From positions 1 to 64,000 of the forward strand of contig NZ_JAQQFV010000002.1 of NCBI RefSeq assembly GCF_029675105.1: a stretch of 64,000 nucleotides of DNA, given 5' to 3'. The notes beneath the pieces are model-generated. The model saw only the letters and a program-made list of their open reading frames with translations, searched no databases and was not told where the DNA came from. Each line of letters starts with the position of its first letter. Position 1 is the stretch's first letter. Shown here piece by piece: positions 19,602 through 29,668 of the stretch. The position numbers were made by a program, and so were the translations under genes. This DNA comes from Nocardia anocheti. GTDB taxonomy: Bacteria > Actinomycetota > Actinomycetes > Mycobacteriales > Mycobacteriaceae.

Positions 19602-21562
19602 GTCTGATCGATGTGACGAACCTGCGGGTCGGCTTCCCGGCCGAAGGCGGCGTTCGCGAGGTGGTCAAGGGCATCGATCTGCGCATCGAACCGGGTGAGG
19701 CCGTCGCGCTGGTCGGCGAGTCCGGGTCGGGTAAATCGGTGACGGCACGCACGCTGGTCGGCCTGGCCGGGCCGGGTGCGGTGGTGCGCGCCGATGGGCT
19801 CTCACTGTTCGGGCAGAACGCACGCGGCTACCGGGATCGACAGTGGCGGCGCCTCCGTGGGTCCGAGATCGGCTTCGTCCTCCAGGACGCCCTGACCTCG
19901 CTCGACCCGCTGTACTCGATCGGCGCGCAACTGGCCGAGGTACAGCGCGCTCTCACCCCGCTGCGCCGACGCGCACTCACCGAACGCAGTGTCCGCCTGC
20001 TCACCGACGTCGGCGTCCCCGAACCCGAACGACGGCTGCGCCAATACCCCCACGAACTGTCCGGCGGCCTGCGTCAACGCGTCCTCATCGCCACCGCCAT
20101 CGCGGGCGACCCACGCCTGATCATCGCCGACGAACCCACCACGGCCCTCGATGTCACTGTGCAACAACAGATCCTGGACCTCCTGCGCGCCCGCAAGGCC
20201 GACGGCACCGCCCTGCTGCTGATCAGCCACGACTTGGCGGTGGTCGCCGAGGTGGCCGACCGTGTCCTGGTCATGCGCGACGGCGAAGTCGTCGAACAGG
20301 GCCCCACCCTCGACGTGCTCACCCGCCCGACCCACCCGTACACGAAGAAACTCCTCGCAGCCGTCCCCTCCGCCGCCTCCCGCGGATCACGACTATCGGT
20401 CGCCGCCGAACAGTCAGCCACACCGGCCCTCATCAAACCGACTGCCCCGTCCGCCAAACCGACTACCGCATCCACCGAACCGACCGCCGCGTCCGCCGGA
20501 CCAACTGCCGCTTCGACCGAACCGACCGCCGCGCCCACCAGACCGGCACCCACCTCAGGCGCATCGACCGCCGCATCCGCCGAACCGGCTCGCACATCGG
20601 TGCCCACCAAGTCAGCTGCCGAACCGGCTTCCGCCGAACTGGCCGCTGCGTCAGTGCAGGCAGAGCGAGCTTCTATGGTGTCGTCACCACGCACTCACCA
20701 GCGAGACCGGCATCGAGCCACCGACGGCGCCGAGCACGAGCGAGGACCTCTACCACCACGCTCCATCGACGACACCCGCGTCGTGCTCTCGGTGCGCGAG
20801 CTGTCCAAAACCTACGGTTCCGGTCCTGCCGCGCGCACCGTGGTCGCGGACGTCGACTTCGACCTGTTCGCGGGCGAAACCCTCGGCATCGTCGGCGAAT
20901 CCGGCTCGGGCAAGACCACCACCGCGCGGTTGGCGCTGCGGCTGATCGCACCGTCGTCAGGGCGGGTGGTCGTCGACGGTCAACCGTGGAGCGAACTCTC
21001 CGAGCGCGAACTGCGGCCCCTGCGCGGCGCGGCGCAACTGATCGCGCAGGACCCGCTCAGCAGCTTCGATCCGCGCTACACCGTGGAGCGCGTCATCGGG
21101 GAGAGCCTCGACACCGTCGACGTACGCGGTGCCGCCCGCGCGCGCAGGGTGCGCGAGATCCTCGACGCGGTCGGGCTCGCCCGCGATCTGCTCGACCGCC
21201 ACCCACGCGCCCTCTCCGGCGGCCAACGCCAACGCGTCGCCATCGCCCGCGCGCTCGCGCCGAACCCGGCCCTGCTCGTCGCCGACGAACCGGTCTCCGC
21301 GCTCGACGTCTCCATCCAGGCCCAGATCCTCGACCTGCTCGCCGACCTCCGCGCCGAATTCGGCACCGCCCTCCTGCTGATCTCCCACGACCTCGGCGTC
21401 ATCCAACACATCGCCGACCGCGTCCTGGTCATGAAGGACGGCCGCATCGTCGAATCCGGCAATGTCGACACGGTCCTGCGCGCCCCCGACCACGCCTACA
21501 CCCGCCGCCTCCTGGACTCGGTCCCCCGCCTCCCCGAACTCGCCGAGCACGAACAGAACTGA
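19598..21562 (+). CDS. ABC transporter ATPase with two fused nucleotide-binding domains (DppD-DppF fusion)
   Basis: 654 residues. The first domain has Walker A GESGSGKS (40-47), signature LSGGLRQR and Walker B LIIADEP; the second has GESGSGKT (about 431), LSGGQRQR and LLVADEP. Both carry the PYT(K/R)(K/R)LL tail typical of peptide-importer ATPases. The fusion powers the two permeases and binding protein encoded just upstream. An approximately 120-residue Thr/Pro/Ala/Ser-rich linker separates the domains and contains imperfect five-residue repeats. This is the last gene of the operon that begins at 9918; no clear terminator follows. Confidence 0.93.
   Translation: MSLIDVTNLRVGFPAEGGVREVVKGIDLRIEPGEAVALVGESGSGKSVTARTLVGLAGPGAVVRADGLSLFGQNARGYRDRQWRRLRGSEIGFVLQDALTSLDPLYSIGAQLAEVQRALTPLRRRALTERSVRLLTDVGVPEPERRLRQYPHELSGGLRQRVLIATAIAGDPRLIIADEPTTALDVTVQQQILDLLRARKADGTALLLISHDLAVVAEVADRVLVMRDGEVVEQGPTLDVLTRPTHPYTKKLLAAVPSAASRGSRLSVAAEQSATPALIKPTAPSAKPTTASTEPTAASAGPTAASTEPTAAPTRPAPTSGASTAASAEPARTSVPTKSAAEPASAELAAASVQAERASMVSSPRTHQRDRHRATDGAEHERGPLPPRSIDDTRVVLSVRELSKTYGSGPAARTVVADVDFDLFAGETLGIVGESGSGKTTTARLALRLIAPSSGRVVVDGQPWSELSERELRPLRGAAQLIAQDPLSSFDPRYTVERVIGESLDTVDVRGAARARRVREILDAVGLARDLLDRHPRALSGGQRQRVAIARALAPNPALLVADEPVSALDVSIQAQILDLLADLRAEFGTALLLISHDLGVIQHIADRVLVMKDGRIVESGNVDTVLRAPDHAYTRRLLDSVPRLPELAEHEQN
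20430..20640 (+). repeat. Degenerate in-frame tandem repeats encoding the ATPase linker
   Basis: Units of about 15 bp encoding variants of P-T-A-x-S / E-P-T-A-A recur roughly ten times, giving a low-complexity flexible linker between the two nucleotide-binding domains. The repeat is imperfect but clearly periodic; slippage is a likely origin. Confidence 0.65.
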
Positions 21563-21726
21563 GCAGCGGTCGGCGCGGCGCATCCACACTTCCCCACAGG
21601 GTCGTGAGACCTACGCGGCCGCACCGGCGGGTGCGCACGGGAAACTGCTGCTCAGCGGGCGGATCTAGGGCATGATGAGAAGCGCAATACTCGCCATGTG
21701 ACCCCGCAGGAAAGACACGGACCCCG

Positions 21727-22944
21727 ATGGCTCAGCGGCTGACGCTCTCCGCGCAGCGTGCTGCGCTGGAACGGGAGTGGGCGCAGTGGGTGCCGGATCG
21801 GGCCGACACCTCCGCGCTGGGCCGGAGTTCGGCGGTGCGCACCGAGGTGGCGCAGTCGTGGTTGCGGTCGCTGCGGACGGTCGATCCGGGGCGTGATCAC
21901 GCGCCCGAGAGCGAGACCGACATCGGGCCGCGCTGGGCCGAGTCGCCCTTGCGCGAGCCGGTGACCGCGTTGAAGGACCAGTTGCACAGCGTCGCCGACG
22001 ACGCGGGCTACGTCGCCGCCGTCACCGACGCCTCCGGCACGATCCTGTGGACCTACGGCGGCCCGGTCATGCGCAGGCGCGCCGAACAGGTGAACTTCGC
22101 GCCCGGCGGCCGCTGGGACGAGCCGCACATGGGCACCAACGCGCTCTCCCTCGCCCTGCGCACCGACCAGCCCCACCAGGTGTTCTCGGCCGAACACCTG
22201 GTCGCGGCCCTGCACGGCTGGGTCTGCTACTGCGCGCCGATCCGCGCCGCCGACGGCACCATGCTCGGCGTGCTCGACCTGTCGACCACCTGGAAACGCT
22301 CGCACCCGCTGGCCATGACCACCGTGCAGACCATGGCCGCCGCTATCGAGTCGAAACTGCACGCCGCTCAGCCAGCCCCCGCCGGAATGCGGCTGACCTG
22401 CCTGGGCACCGGCCGCCTGACCCGCGACGGCACCCCCGTCCGCCTGCGCCCCCGCCACCTCGAGATCCTCACCCTGCTCGCCCTCGACGACGACGGCTAC
22501 AACCACGAACGCCTGCACCACGCCGTCTACGGCGACCGCGCCGTCGGCGCGAGCACCCTCAAATCCGAGATGTCCTACCTGCGCCGCGCCACCGGCGGCG
22601 ACATCACCAGCCGCGTCTACCGCTTCACCACCCCGCTGTCCTGCGACGCCGTCGACGTCCTGCGCGCCCTCGAATCCGGCGACCTCGACACCGCCGTCCA
22701 CCTGTATCACGGCCCGCTGCTTCCGGATTCGGACACCCCCGGCATCACCGAATGGCGCGACCACCTCGAGGTAGCCATGCGCAACGCCGTCCTCTCCAGC
22801 CCCCACCCGCACCACGCCCTCACCTACGGCGAAGCCGCCCCCGACGACATCGCCATCCACGAACACGCCATGATCCTCCTCCCCACCCACGACCCCCGCC
22901 GAGCCATGGCCACCGCCCGCCTCCACAGCGCCCTGCGTGCCTGA
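21727..22944 (+). CDS. GAF-domain transcriptional regulator
   Basis: 405 residues, cytoplasmic. A SWLRSL helix and a GAF-like sensor (about 85-215, with DASGTILWTYG, GTNALSLAL and GVLDLST) match the sensory half of AcoR-type regulators. There is no AAA+ sigma-54 module; instead a winged-helix-like C-terminal region (about 225-320, RPRHLEILTLLAL, STLKSEMSYLRR) probably binds DNA. Proteins of this type often sit beside exaC/acoD-like aldehyde dehydrogenase and DUF779 genes, as here, so it may activate the dehydrogenase at 23785. ATG 21727 has only a distant AGGAAAG; the preceding 164 bp show no palindrome. Confidence 0.8.
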   Translation: MAQRLTLSAQRAALEREWAQWVPDRADTSALGRSSAVRTEVAQSWLRSLRTVDPGRDHAPESETDIGPRWAESPLREPVTALKDQLHSVADDAGYVAAVTDASGTILWTYGGPVMRRRAEQVNFAPGGRWDEPHMGTNALSLALRTDQPHQVFSAEHLVAALHGWVCYCAPIRAADGTMLGVLDLSTTWKRSHPLAMTTVQTMAAAIESKLHAAQPAPAGMRLTCLGTGRLTRDGTPVRLRPRHLEILTLLALDDDGYNHERLHHAVYGDRAVGASTLKSEMSYLRRATGGDITSRVYRFTTPLSCDAVDVLRALESGDLDTAVHLYHGPLLPDSDTPGITEWRDHLEVAMRNAVLSSPHPHHALTYGEAAPDDIAIHEHAMILLPTHDPRRAMATARLHSALRA

Positions 22945-22959
22945 TCGGTCGGAAGCCGG

Positions 22960-23364
22960 TCAGAGCGCGACGATCTCGAGCATGCTCTCCAAGCCCTTGA
23001 AGTCGCCCGCGTTCCGGGTGTACAGCGGCAAGTCGTTCGCGGAGGCGATCGCGGCGATCAGCAGATCCATGCGACGCGGGCGCGGGTCGCGGGTCGCGGC
23101 GATCGTCAACGCGACCAGCGTCCCGTACCGGGTGGCGGCGGCTTCGTCGAACGGCAACGGATCGAATTCGACGATCGCCGCTCCGAACTGCTCCGAACGC
23201 GCCGCGCGCGCGACCGGGTCCTTCGCCATCGCCACACCTTGGTTCAACTCGGCCAAGGTGATCGCGGTGATCTCCGGCGTCTCGGGCAGGTGGGCGGCGT
23301 CGAGTTCGGCGAGATCCAGGTAGGTACAGGTGTCGAGGACCCCAGACTCGTGCCGGGCGGTCAC
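22960..23364 (-). CDS. PIN-domain toxin, VapC-like
   Basis: 134 residues. The acidic PIN active-site residues are recognisable: Asp11 in VLDTCTYLD, Glu in TLAELNQG, Asp in [11 protein letters not shown], and the C-terminal TRNAGDF. VapC toxins are RNases held inactive by their antitoxin. The GTG start at 23364 overlaps the antitoxin stop (GTGA); a GTG four codons upstream is possible. It converges with the GAF regulator gene, 15 nt away. Confidence 0.88.
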   Translation of the reverse strand: MTARHESGVLDTCTYLDLAELDAAHLPETPEITAITLAELNQGVAMAKDPVARAARSEQFGAAIVEFDPLPFDEAAATRYGTLVALTIAATRDPRPRRMDLLIAAIASANDLPLYTRNAGDFKGLESMLEIVAL

Positions 23365-23633
23365 CGGTCGCTCCACGGGTCGTCGTCGCCGATCCGATCC
23401 TCGGAGCCGAAGAACTCATCGGCCTCCGCGCGCATCGTCGCGTAGTCCACTCGCGGCAGCGCTCGGTGCCGGGCCACCAGCTCTTCGGCACTGCGCCGAC
23501 GCCGTCGTCCGACCGGTCGCACTTCCGCGACCTCGACGCCATTGCGGGTGACCCGAATGGTCTCACCCGCTTCCACGGCGTCCATGATCGCTGCCGAGTT
23601 GTTTCGGAACTCGCGCTGACTGATCTGCCTCAT
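23361..23633 (-). CDS. Antitoxin of the Phd/YefM family
   Basis: 90 residues. [23 protein letters not shown] and the [15 protein letters not shown] segment are typical of Phd/YefM DNA-binding domains; the acidic C terminus ([16 protein letters not shown]) would wrap the toxin. It precedes and overlaps the PIN toxin gene by 4 nt, the normal order for an autoregulated pair. On its strand TACGCT ends 6 nt before the ATG, indicating a leaderless transcript. Confidence 0.9.
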   Translation of the reverse strand: MRQISQREFRNNSAAIMDAVEAGETIRVTRNGVEVAEVRPVGRRRRRSAEELVARHRALPRVDYATMRAEADEFFGSEDRIGDDDPWSDR

Positions 23634-23642
23634 GGCACCAGC

Positions 23643-23669
23643 GTAGCCTGTTGCGCTACAGCGTGCTAC
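23643..23669. promoter_or_regulatory. Candidate autoregulatory operator of the Phd/PIN pair
   Basis: GTAGC (23643-23647) is inverted as GCTAC at 23655-23659, and a further GCTAC copy follows at 23665-23669. The cluster overlaps and lies just upstream of the antitoxin -10 region, where Phd-type antitoxins usually bind. Confidence 0.45.
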
Positions 23670-23708
23670 CAGCGCTCGGCGTACTCTCCGCGCCTGATCG
23701 GTCGGGGT

Positions 23709-23729
23709 TCAACGTTTCATCAACCCTCG
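23709..23729 (+). promoter_or_regulatory. Conserved element upstream of the aldehyde dehydrogenase (copy 1)
   Basis: Contains two TCAAC half-sites 11 bp apart, the second extended to TCAACCCTCG. 18 of 21 bases match the element at 25787-25807 before the ethanolamine permease. It ends 55 nt ahead of the start codon, with a possible -10 (CATAGT, 23735-23740) downstream. It is probably an activator site. Confidence 0.55.
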
Positions 23730-23784
23730 CGGCGCATAGTGATGGGCGTCACGATTCATCGGAATCAGCGAGGAGACCGAACTC

Positions 23785-25301
<1,517 letters not shown>

Positions 25302-25302
<1 letters not shown>

Positions 25303-25697
25303 TGACGCGGCGCGTCGACCTCACCGAGAAGGCGGCGGCGCTGCTGCGGGAACTGGCCGGGCAACACGGCCCGGTCATGTTCCACCAATCCGGCGGCTGC
25401 TGCGACGGCAGCTCCCCGATGTGCTACCCGCGCGGCGAGTTCCGCGTGGGCGCCTCGGACGTGCTGCTCGGCTATCTGCCCGACGACATCCCGTTCTGGA
25501 TGAGCGCCGACCAGTTCGCCTACTGGAAGCACACCCACCTCACCGTCGACGTGGTGCCCGGCCGTGGCAGCGGCTTCTCCCTGGAGGCACCCGAGGGTGT
25601 GCGATTCCTGATCCGCTCCCGGCTGCTCACCGACGAGGAGGTGGCCGAGCTGGAAACCCAGCCCCCACCACCCACCGGTGACACCGTTCCACAGTGA
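25302..25697 (+). CDS. DUF779 domain protein
   Basis: 131 residues, soluble. HQSGGCCDGSSPMCYP contains a clustered set of cysteines that is characteristic of DUF779 and could bind metal; the role is unknown, but the family travels with acetaldehyde-type aldehyde dehydrogenases. ATG 25302 overlaps the dehydrogenase stop (TGATG), so the two are translationally coupled. A strong hairpin follows the gene. Confidence 0.9.
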
Positions 25698-25709
25698 TGT
25701 GAAACACCA

Positions 25710-25726
25710 GTAAACACACCGTTTAC
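25710..25726. promoter_or_regulatory. Inverted repeat GTAAAC-n5-GTTTAC
   Basis: Perfect 6-bp arms around ACACC, AT-rich in a GC-rich context, between the DUF779 stop and the following hairpin. It could be an operator for the ethanolamine genes; no partner protein is evident. Confidence 0.35.
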
Positions 25727-25728
25727 GC

Positions 25729-25761
25729 AGGTCGGCGACGCTTGATACGCGTCGCTGACCT
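25729..25761 (+). terminator. Hairpin after the aldehyde dehydrogenase-DUF779 pair
   Basis: Arms of 13 nt (AGGTCGGCGACGC and GCGTCGCTGACCT) pair with a single G-U wobble around a 7-nt loop. There is no U tract, as is common in actinobacterial terminators. It would separate the dehydrogenase transcript from the permease transcript. Confidence 0.6.
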
Positions 25762-25786
25762 CGGTGATCCACGGCCGTAACAGTCG

Positions 25787-25807
25787 TCAACCATTCTTCA
25801 ACCCTCG
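25787..25807 (+). promoter_or_regulatory. Conserved element upstream of the ethanolamine permease (copy 2)
   Basis: TCAACC-attct-TCAACCCTCG: two TCAACC half-sites one helical turn apart. It differs from the copy at 23709-23729 at only three positions and lies at a similar distance (51 nt) from the start codon. Confidence 0.55.
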
Positions 25808-25858
25808 AGCTTCACTGTTGCCGCCGAGTGCGCATTGCTGTTGATGAGGAGCTACCCC

Positions 25859-27286
25859 GTGAGTACTGACGCGATTCCCGCCACCGGCGCGGACGCCGCC
25901 ACCGACGAATATCTCGCCAAACGCACCCTGCGGTCCGGCTCGGCCGGATGGGTGCTGCTGGCCGGGCTCGGCGTGAGCTACGTGATCTCCGGCGACTACT
26001 CGGGCTGGAACTTCGGCCTGGCCGAGGGCGGCTTCGGCGGTCTGCTGATCGCCGCGATCGTGATCGCCGCGATGTATCTGGCCATGGTGCTCGGCATGGC
26101 CGAGCTGTCCTCGGCACTGCCCGCGGCGGGCGGCGGCTACACCTTCGCCCGGCGCGCGCTCGGGCCGTGGGGCGGATTCGCCACCGGCACAGCGATTCTC
26201 ATCGAATACGCGATCGCGCCCGCCGCCATCGCCACCTTCATCGGCGCCTACGTGGAATCGCTGAACCTGTTCGGGATCACCGACGGCTGGTGGGTGTATC
26301 TGGCGGTGTACGCACTGTTCATCGGCATCCACCTCGGTGGCGCGGGCGAGGCGCTCAAGGCGATGTTCGTGATCACCGGTATCGCGCTGGTGGGCCTGGT
26401 GGTCTTCGCCATCGCGGCCATCGGCGAGTTCGACTCGGCCAATCTCACCAACATCACCCCCGACGCCGACGCGACCGGCGCCTCGGCGTTCCTGCCCTTC
26501 GGCTACCTGGGCATCTGGGCGGCGATCCCGTTCGCGATCTGGTTCTTCCTCGCCGTCGAAGGCGTGCCGCTGGCCGCCGAGGAGGCCAGTGATCCGGCGA
26601 AGAACGTGCCCAAGGGCATCATCGTGGCGATGCTGCTGCTGGTGGTCACCGGTGCGGTGGTGCTGTTCCTGGTGACCGGCGCGCTCGGCGCCCAGGACGC
26701 TTCGGCCTCGGGCAATCCGCTGGTGGAGGCGCTGGGCGACAGCTCGGCGGCCAAGGTGGTCAACTACATCGGCCTGGCCGGACTGGTCGCCAGCTTCTTC
26801 TCCATCGTCTACGCCTACTCCCGCCAGACCTTCGCGCTCTCGCGCGCGGGCTACCTGCCGACCAGCCTGTCGGTGACCAACTCCCGCAAGGCACCCGTGC
26901 TGGCGCTGATCGTGCCCGGCGTGATCGGCTTCGGTCTCTCGCTCACCGGCGAGGGCGCGATGCTGCTGAACATGGCCGTGTTCGGCGCCGCGGTGAGCTA
27001 CGTGCTGATGATGGTGAGCCACATCGTGCTCCGGGTGCGTGAGCCGCACATGCCCCGCCCCTACCGCACTCCCGGCGGCATCGCGACCACCTCGTTCGCC
27101 CTGGTCATCGCGGCGGTGTCGGTGGCAGCGACCTTCCTGGTCGACCCGAAGGCGGCGCTGTTCACCCTCGGCGTCTTCTGCGCCTTCCTGGCCTACTTCG
27201 GCCTCTACAGTCGTCATCACCTGGTCGCGAAATCGCCCGACGAGGAGTTCGCGGTCCTGGCGAAAGCCGAACACGACCTGGAGTAG
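25859..27286 (+). CDS. Ethanolamine permease (APC superfamily)
   Basis: 475 residues with about twelve membrane helices. The segment VISGDYSGWNFGLAEGGFGG near TM1 is characteristic of ethanolamine permeases (the EutP/Eat group of the APC family), as is AVEGVPLAAEEASDPAKNVPKG in the middle. It should import ethanolamine for the lyase encoded downstream. GTG 25859 is preferred because GAGGAG (25846-25851) lies 7 nt upstream; the frame is open back to 25835. Next comes a hairpin, then eutB. Confidence 0.92.
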   Translation: MSTDAIPATGADAATDEYLAKRTLRSGSAGWVLLAGLGVSYVISGDYSGWNFGLAEGGFGGLLIAAIVIAAMYLAMVLGMAELSSALPAAGGGYTFARRALGPWGGFATGTAILIEYAIAPAAIATFIGAYVESLNLFGITDGWWVYLAVYALFIGIHLGGAGEALKAMFVITGIALVGLVVFAIAAIGEFDSANLTNITPDADATGASAFLPFGYLGIWAAIPFAIWFFLAVEGVPLAAEEASDPAKNVPKGIIVAMLLLVVTGAVVLFLVTGALGAQDASASGNPLVEALGDSSAAKVVNYIGLAGLVASFFSIVYAYSRQTFALSRAGYLPTSLSVTNSRKAPVLALIVPGVIGFGLSLTGEGAMLLNMAVFGAAVSYVLMMVSHIVLRVREPHMPRPYRTPGGIATTSFALVIAAVSVAATFLVDPKAALFTLGVFCAFLAYFGLYSRHHLVAKSPDEEFAVLAKAEHDLE

Positions 27287-27299
27287 CAGCGCCGAGTAC

Positions 27300-27328
27300 G
27301 CCCGGCAGCGGCCCACGCGCTGCCGGGC
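27300..27328 (+). promoter_or_regulatory. Strong hairpin between permease and eutB
   Basis: Perfect 11-bp arms (GCCCGGCAGCG / CGCTGCCGGGC) around a 7-nt loop in the 77-bp gap. It may be an attenuator or RNA-processing/stability element that sets the ratio of permease to lyase; without a U tract, full termination is less likely. Confidence 0.5.
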
Positions 27329-27363
27329 GAGCACCCGAAATCCGCGAAAGGAGACGGCGCCCG

Positions 27364-28776
27364 ATGACCGTGTACCGCAGCTCTGTCGGTGTCACCACCC
27401 ACACCTTCGACGGCCTGATCGACCTGCTCGCCAAGGCCACCCCGCTGCGCAGCGGCGACCAGCTGGCCGGATGCGCGGCCGAGACCGACGCCGAACGCGC
27501 GGCCGCCCAGTGGGCGCTGGCCGAGGTGCCGTTGCGGACCTTCCTCGATGAGGTCGTGGTCCCGTACGAGACCGACGAGGTGACCCGGCTGATCATCGAC
27601 AGCCACGACCGCCTCGCCTTCGCCCCGATCGCGCATCTCACCGTCGGCGGACTGCGGGACTGGCTGCTCGCCGTCGCCGCGACCGACACCGCGGCGGCGA
27701 CGCTGGCCGCGGTCTCGCCGGGACTCACCCCGGAGATGGTGGCCGCGGTCTCGAAGATCATGCGCAACCAGGACCTCATCGCGGTCGCCAAGGCCGCCGA
27801 GGTGCGGGCCGGATTCCGTACCACCATCGGCCTGCCCGGCCGATTGAGCACCCGCCTGCAACCCAATCACCCCACCGACGACCCGCGCGGCATCGCCGCC
27901 GCCACCCTCGACGGCCTGCTGCTGGGCTGCGGCGACGCGGTGATCGGCATCAACCCCGCCACCGACTCCCCGCAAGCCACGGCCGACCTGTTGCGCCTGC
28001 TCGACGAAGTCCGGCTGCGTTTCGACATCCCCACCCAGTCGTGCGTGCTCTCCCACGTCACCACCACCATCGGCCTGATCGAGGCGGGCGCGCCGGTGGA
28101 TCTGGTGTTCCAGTCGGTGGCGGGCACCGAGGGCGCCAATACCGGTTTCGGCGTGAACATCTCGCTGCTGCGCGAGGGCAACGAGGCGGGGCGTTCGCTC
28201 GGGCGCGGCAGCGTCGGTGAGAACGTGATGTACCTGGAGACCGGGCAGGGATCGGCGTTGAGCGCGAATGCCCATCTGGGCGTGGGTGATCGGCCGGTCG
28301 ACCAGCAGACCCTCGAGACGCGCGCCTACGCCGTCGCCCGGGATCTGCGACCGCTGCTGGTCAATACGGTCGTCGGCTTCATCGGGCCGGAGTATCTCTA
28401 CGACGGCAAACAGATCATCCGCGCCGGACTCGAGGACCACTTCTGCGGCAAACTGCTCGGCCTGCCGATGGGCGTGGACATCTGCTACACCAATCACGCC
28501 GAAGCCGACTCCGACGACATGGACACCCTGCTCACCCTGTTGGTGGCCGCGGGCTGCGCCTTCGTCATCACGGTGCCCGGCGCCGACGACGTGATGCTCG
28601 GCTACCAGAGCCTGAGCTTCCACGACGCCCTCTACGCCCGCACCATCGGAAACCTGCGTCCCGCACCGGAATTCGAGCGCTGGCTGGACGGGCTCGGCCT
28701 GCTCGATCGAGACGGGCGGGTACGCCAGGTTCCTCCGATGTCCTCACCCCTGCACGCCTTGACGGGGACCCGGTGA
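27364..28776 (+). CDS. eutB: Ethanolamine ammonia-lyase large subunit
   Basis: 470 residues, close to the usual length. With EutC and adenosylcobalamin it converts ethanolamine to acetaldehyde and ammonia. Family blocks are clear: KIMRNQDL, GLPGRLSTRLQPNHPTDD, FQSVAGTEGANTGFGVN, YLETGQGSALSANAH and CYTNHAEADSDDMD. An AAGGAG ribosome site precedes ATG 27364. Its stop overlaps the eutC start by 4 nt. No shell or EutE/EutD-type microcompartment genes are present, so acetaldehyde is presumably handled by the dehydrogenase at 23785. Confidence 0.97.
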   Translation: MTVYRSSVGVTTHTFDGLIDLLAKATPLRSGDQLAGCAAETDAERAAAQWALAEVPLRTFLDEVVVPYETDEVTRLIIDSHDRLAFAPIAHLTVGGLRDWLLAVAATDTAAATLAAVSPGLTPEMVAAVSKIMRNQDLIAVAKAAEVRAGFRTTIGLPGRLSTRLQPNHPTDDPRGIAAATLDGLLLGCGDAVIGINPATDSPQATADLLRLLDEVRLRFDIPTQSCVLSHVTTTIGLIEAGAPVDLVFQSVAGTEGANTGFGVNISLLREGNEAGRSLGRGSVGENVMYLETGQGSALSANAHLGVGDRPVDQQTLETRAYAVARDLRPLLVNTVVGFIGPEYLYDGKQIIRAGLEDHFCGKLLGLPMGVDICYTNHAEADSDDMDTLLTLLVAAGCAFVITVPGADDVMLGYQSLSFHDALYARTIGNLRPAPEFERWLDGLGLLDRDGRVRQVPPMSSPLHALTGTR

Positions 28777-29663
28777 GCACCGGGCCGACCGCACACCGCC
28801 GCACACCGGATCACGGTGCCGCACCGGCGATCCCCTGCCCGGACGCCGATCTCGCGGCGACGGCCCACCTCGGTCCGTCGCCGTCGGGCCCCCGCCCGCC
28901 GGACCCCACCGACGACTTCTGGACGGCCCTGCGCCGAACCACCCAGGCCCGCATCGGCCTGGGCCGCACCGGCGACGCCCTGCCGACCACCGACGTCCTC
29001 ACCCTGCGCACCGCGCACGCCGCCGCTCGCGACGCGGTGCACGTCCCGCTCGACGTCGAGATCTTCACCGCGCAGATCGCGAGCATGGGTCTGGGCACAC
29101 CGCTGACGGTCACCAGCCGCGCCGCCGACCGCTCCGAGTACCTGCGCAGACCCGACCTCGGCCGACTGCCCGCCGACCTGTCCGGTCTCGGGAACGACGG
29201 CGCCGACATCGGCGTCGTCCTCGCCGACGGCCTGTCCGCCCGTGCCCTCACCGATCACGCCGCCGGACTCCTCGCCGCCCTCGCCGACGAACTCGCCGAC
29301 CGCTACACCCTCGCCCCACCGGTCGTGGCCACCCAGGCCCGCGTCGCCCTCGGCGACCACATCGGCGCGGCGCTCGGTGTGCGTACGGTGCTGGTCCTCA
29401 TCGGCGAACGTCCCGGTCTCTCGGTGGCCGACAGCCTCGGCGTCTACCTCACCCACGACCCGCGCCCCGGTCGCGCCGACGCCGAACGCAATTGCGTCTC
29501 CAATATCCATCCCCCCGGCGGCCTCACCTACACCGACGCCGCGCGGGTCGTCGCGGGGCTGGTCGCCGGGGCCCGCGCCCTCGGTCGCTCCGGCGTGGCG
29601 CTCAAGGACGAAACCCGGACGGCCACACCGATAGCCCGGGCTGACTCAGACACCTTAGAGTGA
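28773..29663 (+). CDS. eutC: Ethanolamine ammonia-lyase small subunit
   Basis: 296 residues. The RTTQARIGLGRTGDALPT block and the C-terminal NCVSNIHPPGGLTYTDAA match EutC, which completes the cobalamin site with EutB. The Pro/Ala-rich N-terminal extension (about 1-45) is weakly conserved in the family. GTG 28773 overlaps the eutB stop (GTGA), which favours stoichiometric synthesis. Confidence 0.95.
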   Translation: MSTGPTAHRRTPDHGAAPAIPCPDADLAATAHLGPSPSGPRPPDPTDDFWTALRRTTQARIGLGRTGDALPTTDVLTLRTAHAAARDAVHVPLDVEIFTAQIASMGLGTPLTVTSRAADRSEYLRRPDLGRLPADLSGLGNDGADIGVVLADGLSARALTDHAAGLLAALADELADRYTLAPPVVATQARVALGDHIGAALGVRTVLVLIGERPGLSVADSLGVYLTHDPRPGRADAERNCVSNIHPPGGLTYTDAARVVAGLVAGARALGRSGVALKDETRTATPIARADSDTLE

Positions 29664-29668
29664 TCTCC

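Noticed and set aside
9918..21562. Assigning the operon to a known opine metallophore locus
   Set aside because: The transporter layout is similar, but no histidine racemase, nicotianamine-synthase-like or opine dehydrogenase gene is present.
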